Shown: positions 23,846 through 33,949 of the stretch, piece by piece
How the letters are laid out: every line of letters starts with the position of its first letter
Numbering within the stretch: the stretch's first letter is position 1
Origin: Bacillus cytotoxicus
Lineage (GTDB): Bacteria > Bacillota > Bacilli > Bacillales > Bacillaceae_G
Length of the DNA: 64,000 nt
Direction of reading: 5' to 3'
Assembly: GCF_023715645.1 (NCBI RefSeq)
Contig: NZ_JAMBOP010000023.1
Coordinates: 1-64,000, forward strand
Notes under the pieces: generated by a model
Databases searched by the model: none
What the model saw: only the letters and a program-made list of their open reading frames with translations
What the model was told of the DNA's origin: nothing
Translations under genes and position numbers: made by a program

Positions 23846-24400
23846 ATGAAAATATCATATTGGAGCGGTAAAAATGTCCGATTAAGAGCACCTAAAAAAG
23901 AAGATATTTATTTATTTGAAGACTTAGATGATGATATACTTAAAAACCTTGACTCCATTGCTTTCCCACGTACGAGAGAACAAATCGAAGAATGGATTGC
24001 CAACATATCAAAGGGGGCTTCTACTGACTGTGATGATTTTTATTGGATTGCTGAAGATTACAATAAAAACATAATTGGTACAATTGACGTTTGTAATTGC
24101 GATTCTAAAAATGGGACATTTGATTACGGTATAGCTATATTCCCTTCTCATAGAGGAAAAGGATTTGCGCAAGATATGATTATAACAATACTAAAACATT
24201 ACTTCTTCGAGCTTAGATATCAAAAAGCAACTATTCAAATCTATTCATTTAATACAGCTTCGATCAACCTTCATCGAAAACTTCAGTTTGTAGAGGAAGG
24301 TCGCTTAAGAAATATGATGTATACAAATGGAACATTTTATGATGAAATCTATTTTGGGATTACGAAGGACGAATTCCAGGCGTTATATTTTCCTAAATGA
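23846..24400 (+). CDS. GNAT acetyltransferase (RimJ/RimL type)
   Basis: A 184-residue GNAT of the RimJ/RimL subgroup: VRLRAPKKEDIYLF near the start, IIGTIDVCNCDSKNGTFDYGIAIFPSHRGKGFAQDMIITIL (motif A, HRGKGFA) and INLHRKLQFVEEGRLRN (motif B). Such enzymes acetylate protein N-termini or small molecules. I prefer the ATG at 23846 because AAAGAGAG is nine bases upstream; the ATG at 23837 is too close to it. It is divergent from the DinB-like gene. No clear terminator follows; the 340 bases to the next gene hold only a small hairpin (AGTCGGTG/CACCGACT near 24580-24603). Confidence 0.85.
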   Translation: MKISYWSGKNVRLRAPKKEDIYLFEDLDDDILKNLDSIAFPRTREQIEEWIANISKGASTDCDDFYWIAEDYNKNIIGTIDVCNCDSKNGTFDYGIAIFPSHRGKGFAQDMIITILKHYFFELRYQKATIQIYSFNTASINLHRKLQFVEEGRLRNMMYTNGTFYDEIYFGITKDEFQALYFPK

Positions 24401-24739
24401 ATTTTATGTTGAATTCTATTCTTGATATGTAATCTTTTTAAATAATTTTCGATAAAAAGCTATTTAAAAATCATTTAATTATGCATTTACTGACGCCCTT
24501 TTCCTGTATCTTTAGGAGCCTTAATAATTGCCGACACTTCCCATCGTTAGATAATAAGTTTTTGAATACGAAAAAGAATAGTCGGTGATAATTTCACCGA
24601 CTTAAACTTTGATCTAGTCTTCCCCTCAAAATACAAGAAGCCTATACATAGAGTGTTTTTTAATATAACTGAGAAATTCGGTCTACCTAAAATATGATTT
24701 ATGCCATACACATATGACAATATCCATACAACAAGGTCC

Positions 24740-27700
24740 TTATTTCACCACAAACCTCGTCTTACTACACCCATCTTTCTGCTTCATTACTTCCAGCACC
24801 GCCGGCATCGCACTCTTCAATTCTTGTACATGCGAGATTACACCAATAAATCGGCCTGATTTTTGAAGATCAATTAAAGCATCTACTGCTTTCGTTAATG
24901 ATTCTTCATCTAATGAACCGAAGCCTTCGTCAATGAACATCGTTTCGATTGAAATACCACCTTCGTATGATTGAATGATGTCAGCCATACCGAGCGCTAA
25001 GCAAAGGGATGCGTTAAATTTTTCGCCGCCGGATAATGTTTTTACGTCACGTGTTTGTCCTGTGTAGGCGTCATATACATCTAATCCTAAACCACTTTGA
25101 CGATTTCGTTTTTCGACGCGTTCACTTCGTTTTAAGTAAAACTGTCCATTTGATAATTTGCGAAGTCGTTCATTTGCTACTTGAACAATTTGCTCTAAAT
25201 ATTCTATTAAGATGTAACGCTCAAATGAAATGCGACTTTCGTTGTCACCTTTCATTACTTCATATAAATCAACGAGCTCTTGGAATGCCGTTTCTTCTTC
25301 ATGAATTTGTTCATCAATGCGGCGAATATTTTCATGTAGATCGGAAATATATTCATTGGCACTTTTCGTACGTTGACGTTGTTCTTTTAAAATATCAAGC
25401 TGAATCTCTAGTTCTTTCAACTGTTCTTCTAGCTCGGTTAATTCTGTCCATTCTTTTCCTTGAAGTGCCTCTGTTAATTCTTCAATTTGTTTTGTTAATA
25501 CTTCGAGCGCACCGTAATATGATTGAATGTGTTGTTGCAAGTCCGTTCGTTCTGCGTCAGATAATTTAGCTTCAGTATATGCCAGCTGACTTGCAAAGCC
25601 GCTTGCTTCAAGTTCTGTCATAAAACGTGTATATTGTTCGTCTTTTTTCTCAGTTCTTTCGATAAATTGTTGCTGCGCTGCTTTATATGCTTCCTCGACA
25701 CGAATTTTCTCACTCGTAGAGCGCTGAAATTCATCTTGTGCTCTTTGCCATGCTTCTTGCAAACGATGAAGTAAAGAAGCTTTTGTTTCGTATGCTTGTT
25801 GCCACGCTTCTAATGTTTGCATCTCTGCTGGAATTTTTTCTTTGTCATTTTCATACGCTGTTCGCAGTTGAATTAATTCCATTTCAGAGCGATGTAATTT
25901 TTCTTCTATATCACGTTTAGCCACCTGCAATTTCTCTAATTGTTCGTCTAAGTTTTGCAGCTGCGGTGACAGTTGTTTCCGTTCTTCTTCAATCGCTTTT
26001 AACTCATTTACTTCTGCAGCTAGTTGTTTTCCTTGCTGGATTAACGTTTGATACACATCCCCAAGCTCTAGTGCATCATGTCCGCGACTTTGCACTTCTT
26101 TACATAGTTCTTCATATTGCCCTTTATAAAAATTGCATTTTTCTTCTATTTGAACAAATTGCTTTTCAGCTTGCACTTTTTGTTCACGAAGACGATTTAA
26201 CTGTTCTTCATCAACAGACAATTTTTGTTCAGTCGCTTTATTCGGATGAACAGTACTGCCACAAACCGGACAAGGTTTCCCATCATGTAAATGAACTGCT
26301 AATTGCCCTGCTTGTTCACTTAACCATGATTTCTCCAACGTTTCATACGCTTGCTGGGCAGCATTCATCTGTTCAAAGGTAGTCTTTCTCTCCTTCTCAT
26401 ATTTTTGCAATTCTTGCCACACTTGATAAGTATCTTTTAATACTTTTGCATCTTCACGCATACGGCTTAACTGCTCGGCTTTTGTTATATATTGCTCAAG
26501 TGCTTGTTCCATCTGTTTTAGCTTACCGGCAAGTTGTTGTTTTTGTGCACTAGTGAATTGTTGCTGCTCCTCTAATTTGCTGTTCTCCTGCTTAAATTGC
26601 TCCAATTGTTTTTCTGCCGCCACTAATTTTATTTTCTTATCAGCAAATGTTGCGATTACTTCTTTTAAATCTTCTAACATTTGAATGTTTCGCTTCGTTT
26701 CTTCACGGATAGTTTCATTGTTTTTTTCTTGCTCGTACTGCCGCTCGGCACGCTCATAAGCTAATACAAGTTGTTCTTGTTTTCCAGCCATTTGCTTCAC
26801 GTATTGCTCAGCTTGCTCTTTGCTTTGCACCGCTTCCTCATACCACTGTTCAAACGGTAGTAACCGGTGTGCTTGCTCGGCTTGTGTAAATTGCTGTTCT
26901 TTCACCTCAATTAAAGAACGTTCCTGTACTAATGAATCGTAACGATTTTGTTTCGTTTGCAAATCTTGTAATCTATCATTCAAAGCTTTCGCTTCATGAT
27001 AACCTATTTCTGCCGCTTTTAATTGTTTTAGCTGCATGGATTCTTGCTGTTCTAATTGCTTCGCTTGTTTTTCATAAAAATCCATTTCCTGTTGAAGTGC
27101 TTCGACTACTTGATGTGTATTCACATGTTCCTGATTTACTAACAGTTCAAGAAGTGTACCATCGCGCACAGGAAGCTTGAAAACGTTACGAAAATACAAT
27201 TCTCGTTCTTTTTGCTTCTCTTGCAAAACATCTTTCCATTCTTTACGCTTTTGATCTAATAACTCTCTCATTAATTTATAGCGGTCTGTCTTAAAAATAC
27301 GGCGTAAAATTTCCTCTTTATTTTCTGTTTCAGATGTTAACAGCTTACGAAATTCACCTTGTGGAAGCATCACAATTTGACTAAATTGATGCTTACTAAG
27401 ACCAATTAAATCTTCCACTTTATTGTTTACATCCGTCACATGAAAACGATCCACACATGGAATTTGTTCGTCACCAACAACTTCATAAAATTCAATCGCA
27501 TGGCCCGTAATCGTTTTATTCCCTTGTTTTTTGTGACCAAGTTGCCTCTTGATACAATACGTTTTTTCTTTTAATTGAAATAATAGTTCAACACTTGTAT
27601 AGACGCTATCATCAGCAAATTGACTACGAAGCATACTCGTATCATTGCGTTCTTCTCCGCTCGCTTCCCCGTACAGCGCATAACAAATCGCATCAAAAAT

Positions 27701-27829
27701 CGTCGTTTTTCCTGCACCTGTATTTCCAGAAATCGCAAAAATCCGATGTTCGCCTAATTCTTCAAAATCAATCGTTTCTTGCTGCTTATATGGACCAAAC
27801 GCTGTCATAATAAGTTTAATAGGTCTCAT
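24740..27829 (-). CDS. sbcC: SbcC, ATPase subunit of the SbcCD (Rad50-like) nuclease
   Basis: A 1029-residue Rad50-type SMC-like ATPase. Walker A GNTGAGKT is at residues 35-42, followed by a long heptad-rich coiled coil broken by the zinc hook CPVCG near residue 519. The second coil leads to the signature LSGGEKFNASLCLALGM and Walker B ETMFIDEGFGSLDEE. With SbcD it forms the complex that opens hairpins and processes blocked double-strand ends at stalled forks. The ATG overlaps the sbcD stop by four bases (27826-27829), so the two are translationally coupled. The length and all motifs indicate an intact gene. Confidence 0.97.
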   Translation of the reverse strand: MRPIKLIMTAFGPYKQQETIDFEELGEHRIFAISGNTGAGKTTIFDAICYALYGEASGEERNDTSMLRSQFADDSVYTSVELLFQLKEKTYCIKRQLGHKKQGNKTITGHAIEFYEVVGDEQIPCVDRFHVTDVNNKVEDLIGLSKHQFSQIVMLPQGEFRKLLTSETENKEEILRRIFKTDRYKLMRELLDQKRKEWKDVLQEKQKERELYFRNVFKLPVRDGTLLELLVNQEHVNTHQVVEALQQEMDFYEKQAKQLEQQESMQLKQLKAAEIGYHEAKALNDRLQDLQTKQNRYDSLVQERSLIEVKEQQFTQAEQAHRLLPFEQWYEEAVQSKEQAEQYVKQMAGKQEQLVLAYERAERQYEQEKNNETIREETKRNIQMLEDLKEVIATFADKKIKLVAAEKQLEQFKQENSKLEEQQQFTSAQKQQLAGKLKQMEQALEQYITKAEQLSRMREDAKVLKDTYQVWQELQKYEKERKTTFEQMNAAQQAYETLEKSWLSEQAGQLAVHLHDGKPCPVCGSTVHPNKATEQKLSVDEEQLNRLREQKVQAEKQFVQIEEKCNFYKGQYEELCKEVQSRGHDALELGDVYQTLIQQGKQLAAEVNELKAIEEERKQLSPQLQNLDEQLEKLQVAKRDIEEKLHRSEMELIQLRTAYENDKEKIPAEMQTLEAWQQAYETKASLLHRLQEAWQRAQDEFQRSTSEKIRVEEAYKAAQQQFIERTEKKDEQYTRFMTELEASGFASQLAYTEAKLSDAERTDLQQHIQSYYGALEVLTKQIEELTEALQGKEWTELTELEEQLKELEIQLDILKEQRQRTKSANEYISDLHENIRRIDEQIHEEETAFQELVDLYEVMKGDNESRISFERYILIEYLEQIVQVANERLRKLSNGQFYLKRSERVEKRNRQSGLGLDVYDAYTGQTRDVKTLSGGEKFNASLCLALGMADIIQSYEGGISIETMFIDEGFGSLDEESLTKAVDALIDLQKSGRFIGVISHVQELKSAMPAVLEVMKQKDGCSKTRFVVK

Positions 27830-28983
27830 GCTCTCTCTCCTTCTCGATCATGAACTGTCTTTAATACTTCTATGAAGAGACGTTCTTTTTCTTCTGATAA
27901 CTCCGTCCCTTTCATTTCTTTATAAAAAGCTTTCACAAGGGAAAGATCATCCATTTTATGACGTGAAGTAACTGCAATATTTTCATTTGTTAATTCTTTT
28001 CTTTGTATCACACGCTCGACATGCATTGCATTTGGATAAACAGAACGAATCTTTTCCATCGGCTGCAATACTGGATTTTCATCTAATAATTTTACAAATA
28101 CATAATCTTCGCAAACAGGATGTTGCAGCAATTCATCAATTTTTGCCTCAACCGTTCTCATCTTACGCTTTGGTGTTAACGATCTTTTGTCAAGTGTTAC
28201 TTGTCCTGATTCGTTTAATTCAACAATGTAATATCCTTTTTTATGATGCTCTTCTGAAATAGAATAAGCGAGCGGCGAACCTGCATAGCGAATAGTTTCA
28301 TTTCGTACGTAATGCGCCTGGTGCAGATGACCAAGTGCTGTGTAATGAAAAGCATCAAAATAATGACTGTTTACATATTCAGCTCCGCCAATAGATAATG
28401 GTCTTTCCGCATCACTTGTATTTTCTTCTGATTCGCCTGATGAGGTGACAAATGCATGTCCGATAAAAACGTGACGCGCCTCATGATCCATACTTTCCGA
28501 TAACTCATTCATAAAAATACGCATTGCATCGTCATGACTTCGAATGTCATCATTTTTCATGACATGACGGACAATGCTTGGGTCAACATATGGGATTAAA
28601 TGAAAATGTACTTCTCCATACTCATCGCTCATAACAACTGGCTCATATGGATACTGAAATTGTCCAACAATGTGTAGGCCTTGTTTCTTCATTAAACTAC
28701 TTCCAAAATGAATACGATCTGGACTATCATGATTTCCTGCAATTGCTAATACTGGTGTTTGTAATTCAATTACAATTTTTTGTAGTGTTTCATTTAATAA
28801 ATCAACCGCCTCTGTCGGCGGAATAGCACGGTCATATAAGTCTCCTGCAATAATTACAACATCTGGTTTTTCTTCTTCCACTGCTTGTATAAATTGTTCT
28901 AAAACATAGCGCTGATCTTCTGTCATATAAACACCATGAACAAGCTTTCCTAAATGCCAATCGGCCGTATGAAAAAATTTCAT
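27826..28983 (-). CDS. sbcD: SbcD, nuclease subunit of SbcCD (Mre11-like)
   Basis: A 385-residue Mre11-type metallophosphoesterase: FFHTADWHLGK (D-x-H), VVIIAGDLYDRAIP (GDxxD), VLAIAGNHDSPDRIHFG (GNHD), VFIGHAFVTSSG and YTALGHLHQAH (GHxH). The C-terminal part is the capping domain plus the helices that bind SbcC coiled coils. It is the first gene of the sbcDC unit. GAAAGGAA lies before the ATG. The 79-residue gene upstream on the same strand stops at 29006, 22 bases away, and may be co-transcribed. Confidence 0.97.
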   Translation of the reverse strand: MKFFHTADWHLGKLVHGVYMTEDQRYVLEQFIQAVEEEKPDVVIIAGDLYDRAIPPTEAVDLLNETLQKIVIELQTPVLAIAGNHDSPDRIHFGSSLMKKQGLHIVGQFQYPYEPVVMSDEYGEVHFHLIPYVDPSIVRHVMKNDDIRSHDDAMRIFMNELSESMDHEARHVFIGHAFVTSSGESEENTSDAERPLSIGGAEYVNSHYFDAFHYTALGHLHQAHYVRNETIRYAGSPLAYSISEEHHKKGYYIVELNESGQVTLDKRSLTPKRKMRTVEAKIDELLQHPVCEDYVFVKLLDENPVLQPMEKIRSVYPNAMHVERVIQRKELTNENIAVTSRHKMDDLSLVKAFYKEMKGTELSEEKERLFIEVLKTVHDREGERA

Positions 28984-29005
28984 CGTTTCCTTCCTTTCTT
29001 TTTCA

Positions 29006-29245
29006 TCAATTCACAGATTGAAGTGAAATAAGTTGATATAAAAGAGTTGTTCTTCCTTCTGCCCATTCCAATTTCTTGACAACAGCACTTCCAACAAGCT
29101 CTTGTCTTGTTTTATACACTGGCATTATTTCATCCAAAGCAAATATATGATATCCTTCTAACACAATTTGAAATATATTATCTTCTGTATGTAATCGTTT
29201 CTCTGTTTCATTTACAGTAATCTTTGTATGCATTTCAAACTTCAT
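29006..29245 (-). CDS. DUF2584-like small protein
   Basis: A 79-residue acidic, beta-rich protein: KFEMHTKITVNETEKRLHTEDN, FQIVLEGYHIFALDEIMPVY, GSAVVKKLEWAEGRTTLLYQL. The pattern resembles the DUF2584 family of Bacillus, of unknown function. It is read just ahead of sbcD with a 22-base gap, suggesting the same transcript, though no functional link to SbcCD is known. AGGGGTGTTT lies before the ATG. Confidence 0.6.
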   Translation of the reverse strand: MKFEMHTKITVNETEKRLHTEDNIFQIVLEGYHIFALDEIMPVYKTRQELVGSAVVKKLEWAEGRTTLLYQLISLQSVN

Positions 29246-29492
29246 GCAAAAACACCCCTTTTTTATGTCTCTATTTTTATAGTATAGCGGGCTTTACTGA
29301 TTGACAAGTGAATGAATAAGAAAGGTATAACTTCCCTATAAAAAACTGACTGAAAAGCATTTTTTCAAATGGCCCTGAGGGACTTGCGATGTATGACTGA
29401 GTAGTTGCCTTTATTGTTTTAAATTCCCAAGGGATTTATTACTGTTAATTTTTCATTTCATTACGGTATGTGAAATTAAGTATTTCTTTAAA

Positions 29493-29520
29493 ATAAAAGT
29501 GCCGTTTACGACACTTTTAT
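29493..29520. terminator. Terminator overlapping the end of the small membrane gene
   Basis: The stem ATAAAAGTG/CACTTTTAT has T-runs on either strand and overlaps the stop codon at 29517. Confidence 0.75.
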
Positions 29521-29777
29521 TTTTGTAAATAATCTTTCATTACAGCGTACAAAATAATAAATAATAACACCGTCATAAACAGCCATGAAAGAATTGCAAC
29601 GTAATTATTTTCAGTTAATGCAAAGCCAATTGCAATTGTTAAAATGAAAATTGGAAATACCAATCGTACTTTATCTTGTATCGTATTTTGCTCTGAATCT
29701 TCTTGATGGAAATAAAAAGCTAAACCAACCATAATAAAAGACAAAATAATGACCGATAATAGCAAAGGCCCTGGCAT
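29517..29777 (-). CDS. Small membrane protein with three transmembrane segments
   Basis: An 86-residue hydrophobic protein with segments PLLLSVIILSFIMVGLAFYF, LVFPIFILTIAIGFALT and VAILSWLFMTVLLFIILYAV, separated by a charged loop (HQEDSEQNTIQDKVR). I do not recognise a named family. ATG 29777 follows AAGGGGAG at 6-base spacing; the longer frame to 29813 lacks support. It is monocistronic. A bcr1-type repeat lies upstream on the other strand. Confidence 0.75.
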   Translation of the reverse strand: MPGPLLLSVIILSFIMVGLAFYFHQEDSEQNTIQDKVRLVFPIFILTIAIGFALTENNYVAILSWLFMTVLLFIILYAVMKDYLQK

Positions 29778-29868
29778 TCCAATCTCCCCTTCCTTTACTT
29801 TCTTAGGACACATTCATTATAACATTCTATAATTAATTAGAATTGAAGCTAAAATATCAAGAGTTCAT

Positions 29869-30055
29869 TATATATAAATACAATTTGACTTTCCAACACA
29901 CAAGTCACCGCCATGCCAAGCAAAAGGGAACCTGATTCTTTCTCTCTTTACTTGAGTATTGCATGTGACAGAAATAGGCACTGACCGCTTCTACTCATGG
30001 TTAGATGCTCTTGACCATTTAAAAAGAAAAAGGTTTTTCATTTGGATTTATATAT
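29869..30055 (+). repeat. bcr1-type repeat
   Basis: Full-length copy: TTATATATAAATACAATTTG at the left end, GACTTTCCAACACACAAGTC, CACTGACCGCTTCTACTCATGG, CATTTAAAAAGAAAAAGG, and TTTGGATTTATATAT at the right end, which complements the left end. It lies between two divergent genes. Confidence 0.9.
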
Positions 30056-30405
30056 CTACTTACCAAAGCCTTTATTATAAATAATTACAAATCATATATT
30101 TTGTAACAACCTTTGCAAACCATAACAATTCAACGTTCGAAGTTTAATATTCCTTTTTCTTTTATAGAACCCTTCCAAAATATCTCGCCAAAAAATTCAT
30201 TTCGTTTAAAGATCATGTCTATTTTCTACAGTATATTCAATTGCTCTTCATATTAATACAAAGAAAGACATGCCATAATGCAGGATTAAAGAAAAAAAAC
30301 AAGAAGTTTATATACATACTTTCTCTGTCTTATTACAAAACGTCTATTTGCACTGACACAACTTGCGAAAACAATCAGAGAAGGATAAAGGAGGATATAT
30401 ATACT

Positions 30406-31449
30406 ATGACTGATCAAGTTCTATTTTCAGTTAACAAAAATGGCGTAGCTACCATTACGTTAAATCGCCCGAAAGCATTAAACTCCATTTCTTATGAAAT
30501 GATAGGGCCAATGACGCAAAAATTGAAAGAATGGGAAATAGATGATCATATTCATCTTGTCATTATAAAAGGCGCAGGTACGAAGGGACTTTGTGCTGGC
30601 GGTGACATTAAGACTCTTTACGAAGCACGTTTAGATGACTCTTCCCTGCAAAAAGCAGAGCGATTTTTTGAAGATGAATTCCAATTAGATCTGCTCGTTT
30701 ATCAGTTTTCTAAACCAATTGTTGCATGTTTAGATGGCTTTGTTATGGGCGGAGGAATTGGACTCACTTACGGGGCTAGCCATAGAATTGTAACTGAGCG
30801 AACAAAGTGGGCTATGCCAGAAATGAATATCGGGTTTTTCCCTGATGTCGGATCTGCTTATTTCTTAAATAAAGCGCCGGGCTTTATAGGACGATACTTA
30901 GCCTTAACTGCTTCTGTCATTACAGCACCTGATGTACTACATATCAATGCTGCTGACTCTTATTTAACAAGTGAGAATTTAAATGCTTTCTTGAATCACA
31001 TGGAACAAATAGATTGGCATACAAAAGACATACATACAACATTAACAGAGTTAATTAATGATTATTCAGAACTTCCTATTAACGAAAGTGAACTTTCATC
31101 ATTCCAAACAGAAATTAATAAACATTTTTCTTTTCACACTGTCGAAGAAATTATCCATTCTTTAGAAGAAGATGAGAGTCCTTTTGCAACTCAAACGAGA
31201 GCAACAATGTTATCCAAATCACCATTCTCCCTAAAAACAACGTTAAAACAATTGATTGATGGGAAAGAAAAACCATTAGAAGAGTGCTTTGCGACGGATC
31301 TTATGCTCGCTAAAAACTTTCTGAGACACGAAGACTTTTTCGAAGGAATACGCTCTGTTGTCATTGATAAGGACCAAAATCCACAATATAAATATAAGCA
31401 TTTAGAAGATGTTTCAGACGAAGATGTAAATAATTTTTTCCATCGTTAA
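30406..31449 (+). CDS. 3-hydroxyisobutyryl-CoA hydrolase (enoyl-CoA hydratase superfamily)
   Basis: A 347-residue crotonase-fold enzyme of the HIBCH type: TITLNRPKALNSISYEM, GAGTKGLCAGGDIKTLYE (oxyanion hole) and MGGGIGLTYGASHRIVTERTKW with AMPEMNIGFFPDVGSAYFL, the stretch that distinguishes HIBCH from hydratases (Glu and Asp of the active site). It removes CoA from 3-hydroxyisobutyryl-CoA in valine breakdown. It converges with the acyl-CoA dehydrogenase, mmsB and mmsA genes, which supply and consume its substrates. AGGAGG stands 11 bases before ATG 30406. The frame is open 165 bases further upstream but without a better start. Confidence 0.9.
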   Translation: MTDQVLFSVNKNGVATITLNRPKALNSISYEMIGPMTQKLKEWEIDDHIHLVIIKGAGTKGLCAGGDIKTLYEARLDDSSLQKAERFFEDEFQLDLLVYQFSKPIVACLDGFVMGGGIGLTYGASHRIVTERTKWAMPEMNIGFFPDVGSAYFLNKAPGFIGRYLALTASVITAPDVLHINAADSYLTSENLNAFLNHMEQIDWHTKDIHTTLTELINDYSELPINESELSSFQTEINKHFSFHTVEEIIHSLEEDESPFATQTRATMLSKSPFSLKTTLKQLIDGKEKPLEECFATDLMLAKNFLRHEDFFEGIRSVVIDKDQNPQYKYKHLEDVSDEDVNNFFHR

Positions 31450-31464
31450 ACGATTTTTCCCACT

Positions 31465-31496
31465 AAAAAAGTGTCCATCATATTGGACACTTTTTT
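31465..31496. terminator. Bidirectional terminator between HIBCH and mmsA
   Basis: The stem AAAAAAGTGTCCA/TGGACACTTTTTT serves both convergent units. Confidence 0.9.
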
Positions 31497-31505
31497 ACAT
31501 TCCTC

Positions 31506-32966
31506 TTAAAACCAGCGTTCTGTCACTACTTTTTTACGTGTATAAAATTGCACGCCATCTTTTCCATTTGTACCTAGGTCACCGTAGAAAGAAGCTTTAT
31601 TTCCTGCAAATGCGAAAAATGCCATTGGAGCTGGGACGTTAACATTCACACCAATCATACCAGCATCAATTTTATCCCGGAAAGTTTGAGCACATTTCCC
31701 ACTTGAAGTGTAAATAACTGCACCGTTTGCAAATTTAGATTGATTTGTAAGCTCAATTCCCTCTTCAAGGTCTTTCACTCTCACAATACTTAACACAGGT
31801 GCAAATATTTCATCTTGCCATATTTTCATATCTGGCTGCACATGGTCAAAAATCGTCGCGCCAACATAATACCCTTCTTCTACGTCTTCTTTTATATTAC
31901 GGCCGTCTACTAATAATGTAGCACCTTCGGATACGCCACTATTAATATAGCCAATAACACGCTCTTTATGAACTTCGCGAATTAGCGGTCCAACAAAGTT
32001 TTCTTCATAACGGCCGTCTCCTACTTTTAACTTGCGTGTTTCGGAAACGAGCACATCAATGAATTGATCTGCAATTTCGTCTACTACCGCAACGACAGAA
32101 CAAGCCATACAACGCTCTCCGCTACTAGCAAACGCTGCACCAACTACGCCTTGAACTGTTTTTTCAAGATCACAATCTGGCATAACAATCGCATGATTTT
32201 TCGCACCCGCCAACGCTTGAACTCGTTTTCCATTCGCTGTACCCGTTTGATATACATATCTAGCAACTGGTTCAGAACCGACAAAAGAAACAGCTTGAAT
32301 GTCCCCATTCTCAAGTACACTATTTACAACCTCTTTACCACCGTGTACTAAGTTTAAGACCCCTTTAGGAAACCCTGCTTCATAAAATAACTCAACAAGT
32401 TTTGCTCCTAGTAAAGGCGTTCGTTCTGATGTTTTCAAGACAAATGTATTTCCGCAAGCAATCGCAAGTGGAAACATCCAAAGAGGAATCATCATTGGAA
32501 AATTAAACGGTGTAATCCCAGCAACCACACCTATCGGATAACGCCAAATAGAACCATCAATTCCTCCTGCAATATTTGGAAGTGCTTGTCCCATCATTAA
32601 GTTCGGTGTAGATGTAGCTAATTCCACAGCCTCAATTCCGCGTTGCACTTCGCCGCTTGCATCCTTTAACGTTTTCCCGTTCTCTAATGTAATAATTTGA
32701 GCTAACTCATCCTTATTTTCTTGTAATAGTTGTACATATTTATATAAAAGTCTTGTTCTGTTTGGAACCGGCACTTGCGACCATGTTTCATAAGCACTGT
32801 TTGCTGCCTCTACCGCCTTTTCTACATCTGCTTTTGTAGAAAGCGGAACATATGCGATTATTTGTCCAGTTGCAGGATTCGGTACGGTTTCAATCTCTGT
32901 ACCAGTAGAATCTACCCATTCTCCATTAATATGATTTTTCATTTTTTTTACATCTGTAATAATCAT
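31506..32966 (-). CDS. mmsA: Methylmalonate-semialdehyde dehydrogenase (CoA-acylating)
   Basis: A 486-residue aldehyde dehydrogenase. Recognisable parts are [23 protein letters not shown], the NAD site [25 protein letters not shown] in place of the usual Glu motif, the catalytic Cys in [15 protein letters not shown] and [13 protein letters not shown]. The missing general-base Glu and the GERCMA context are typical of MmsA/IolA, which oxidise methylmalonate semialdehyde to propionyl-CoA. The position behind mmsB and an acyl-CoA dehydrogenase, opposite HIBCH, points to valine degradation rather than inositol. GGAGAG precedes the ATG. It is the last gene of a three-gene operon. Confidence 0.93.
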   Translation of the reverse strand: MIITDVKKMKNHINGEWVDSTGTEIETVPNPATGQIIAYVPLSTKADVEKAVEAANSAYETWSQVPVPNRTRLLYKYVQLLQENKDELAQIITLENGKTLKDASGEVQRGIEAVELATSTPNLMMGQALPNIAGGIDGSIWRYPIGVVAGITPFNFPMMIPLWMFPLAIACGNTFVLKTSERTPLLGAKLVELFYEAGFPKGVLNLVHGGKEVVNSVLENGDIQAVSFVGSEPVARYVYQTGTANGKRVQALAGAKNHAIVMPDCDLEKTVQGVVGAAFASSGERCMACSVVAVVDEIADQFIDVLVSETRKLKVGDGRYEENFVGPLIREVHKERVIGYINSGVSEGATLLVDGRNIKEDVEEGYYVGATIFDHVQPDMKIWQDEIFAPVLSIVRVKDLEEGIELTNQSKFANGAVIYTSSGKCAQTFRDKIDAGMIGVNVNVPAPMAFFAFAGNKASFYGDLGTNGKDGVQFYTRKKVVTERWF

Positions 32967-33042
32967 TTTATTCTCTCCTTTTTATATGATAGGAATCTCA
33001 AATAAACAGATTAATTATTCCGAATATTTAAAGTGTATTCCT

Positions 33043-33933
33043 CTACTCGTTCGTCGAAATTTTTTGTTCGTTCACTTTTTTATACAGAACAGCCATATCT
33101 TTCTCTCCAAATCCCTCTTTCCCTGCTTCTTCATATAGATCTAGTAACATTTTACTAACTGGCAACTCTAGGTTATTTTCATTTGCCAAATCTAACGCAA
33201 ACCCTAAGTCTTTTTTCAATAGATTGACAGTGAAACCTGGTTCGTAATTTTCGGTTGCGATAAAACTTTTATAATTACGTTCATAAATACGACTTTGCCC
33301 ATAGCTAACATTTAACATATCAAACAGTTTTTCTAAATCCATGTCACTATGTTTGGCTAAACTAAGCGCTTCACTAACACCCGCTGTATAAAAACCGATG
33401 AGTAAATTATTTATGAGTTTCACCGTCGTACCACTATCGATTTTTTCACTCACATGAAAGATATTTTCTCCCAATACATCCATTACTGGTAAAGATTTCT
33501 CAAATACTTCTTTCGGACCCCCAACCATAAACGTTAGCGTTCGATTTATCGCTCCAATAACTCCACCGCTAACTGGTGCTGCTAAAAAATCAATTTCTTT
33601 ACGCTTAGCTGCTTCCGCAATTTTCATATTAAGTTGCGGTGCAACTGTACTTGTATCAATTAAGATTATGCCCGGACGACTATTATTAATAAGTCCGTCT
33701 TCTCCTAAATAAACTGTTTCTACTGCACGAGACGAAGGTAAGCTTGTTAAAATCATCTCACAACTTTCCACTAATTGAGGAATAGAAAGGCCAATAATTC
33801 CTCCTGCTTGCTGAAATGAATTTTCGGCTTCTTTATTTAAATCTACTCCACACACAATGAAGTTTGCAGTGATTAAATTTTTAGACATTGGAAGACCCAT
33901 ATTTCCCAAACCTATGAAACCAATCTTTTTCAT
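33043..33933 (-). CDS. mmsB: 3-hydroxyisobutyrate dehydrogenase
   Basis: A 296-residue beta-hydroxyacid dehydrogenase: IGFIGLGNMGLPMSKNL (Rossmann GxGxxG), FLAAPVSGGVIGAINRTLTFMVGG (substrate loop) and TVKLINNLLIGFYTAGVSEALSLA with the catalytic Lys in GTTVKLINNL. It oxidises 3-hydroxyisobutyrate to methylmalonate semialdehyde, the step between HIBCH and MmsA. The start ATG 33933 has GGGAGGAAAG before it; the frame extends 19 codons upstream into the end of the preceding gene. Spacing to the upstream acyl-CoA dehydrogenase stop is 16 bases, so they are co-transcribed. Confidence 0.93.
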   Translation of the reverse strand: MKKIGFIGLGNMGLPMSKNLITANFIVCGVDLNKEAENSFQQAGGIIGLSIPQLVESCEMILTSLPSSRAVETVYLGEDGLINNSRPGIILIDTSTVAPQLNMKIAEAAKRKEIDFLAAPVSGGVIGAINRTLTFMVGGPKEVFEKSLPVMDVLGENIFHVSEKIDSGTTVKLINNLLIGFYTAGVSEALSLAKHSDMDLEKLFDMLNVSYGQSRIYERNYKSFIATENYEPGFTVNLLKKDLGFALDLANENNLELPVSKMLLDLYEEAGKEGFGEKDMAVLYKKVNEQKISTNE

Positions 33934-33949
33934 ATCGCTTTCCTCCCTA

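Noticed and set aside
25036-25569. Long open frame opposite sbcC (177 codons)
   Set aside because: It is antisense to a clearly real gene, rich in Leu and His as expected from the opposite strand of Gln/Glu-rich coiled coil, and has no ribosome site.
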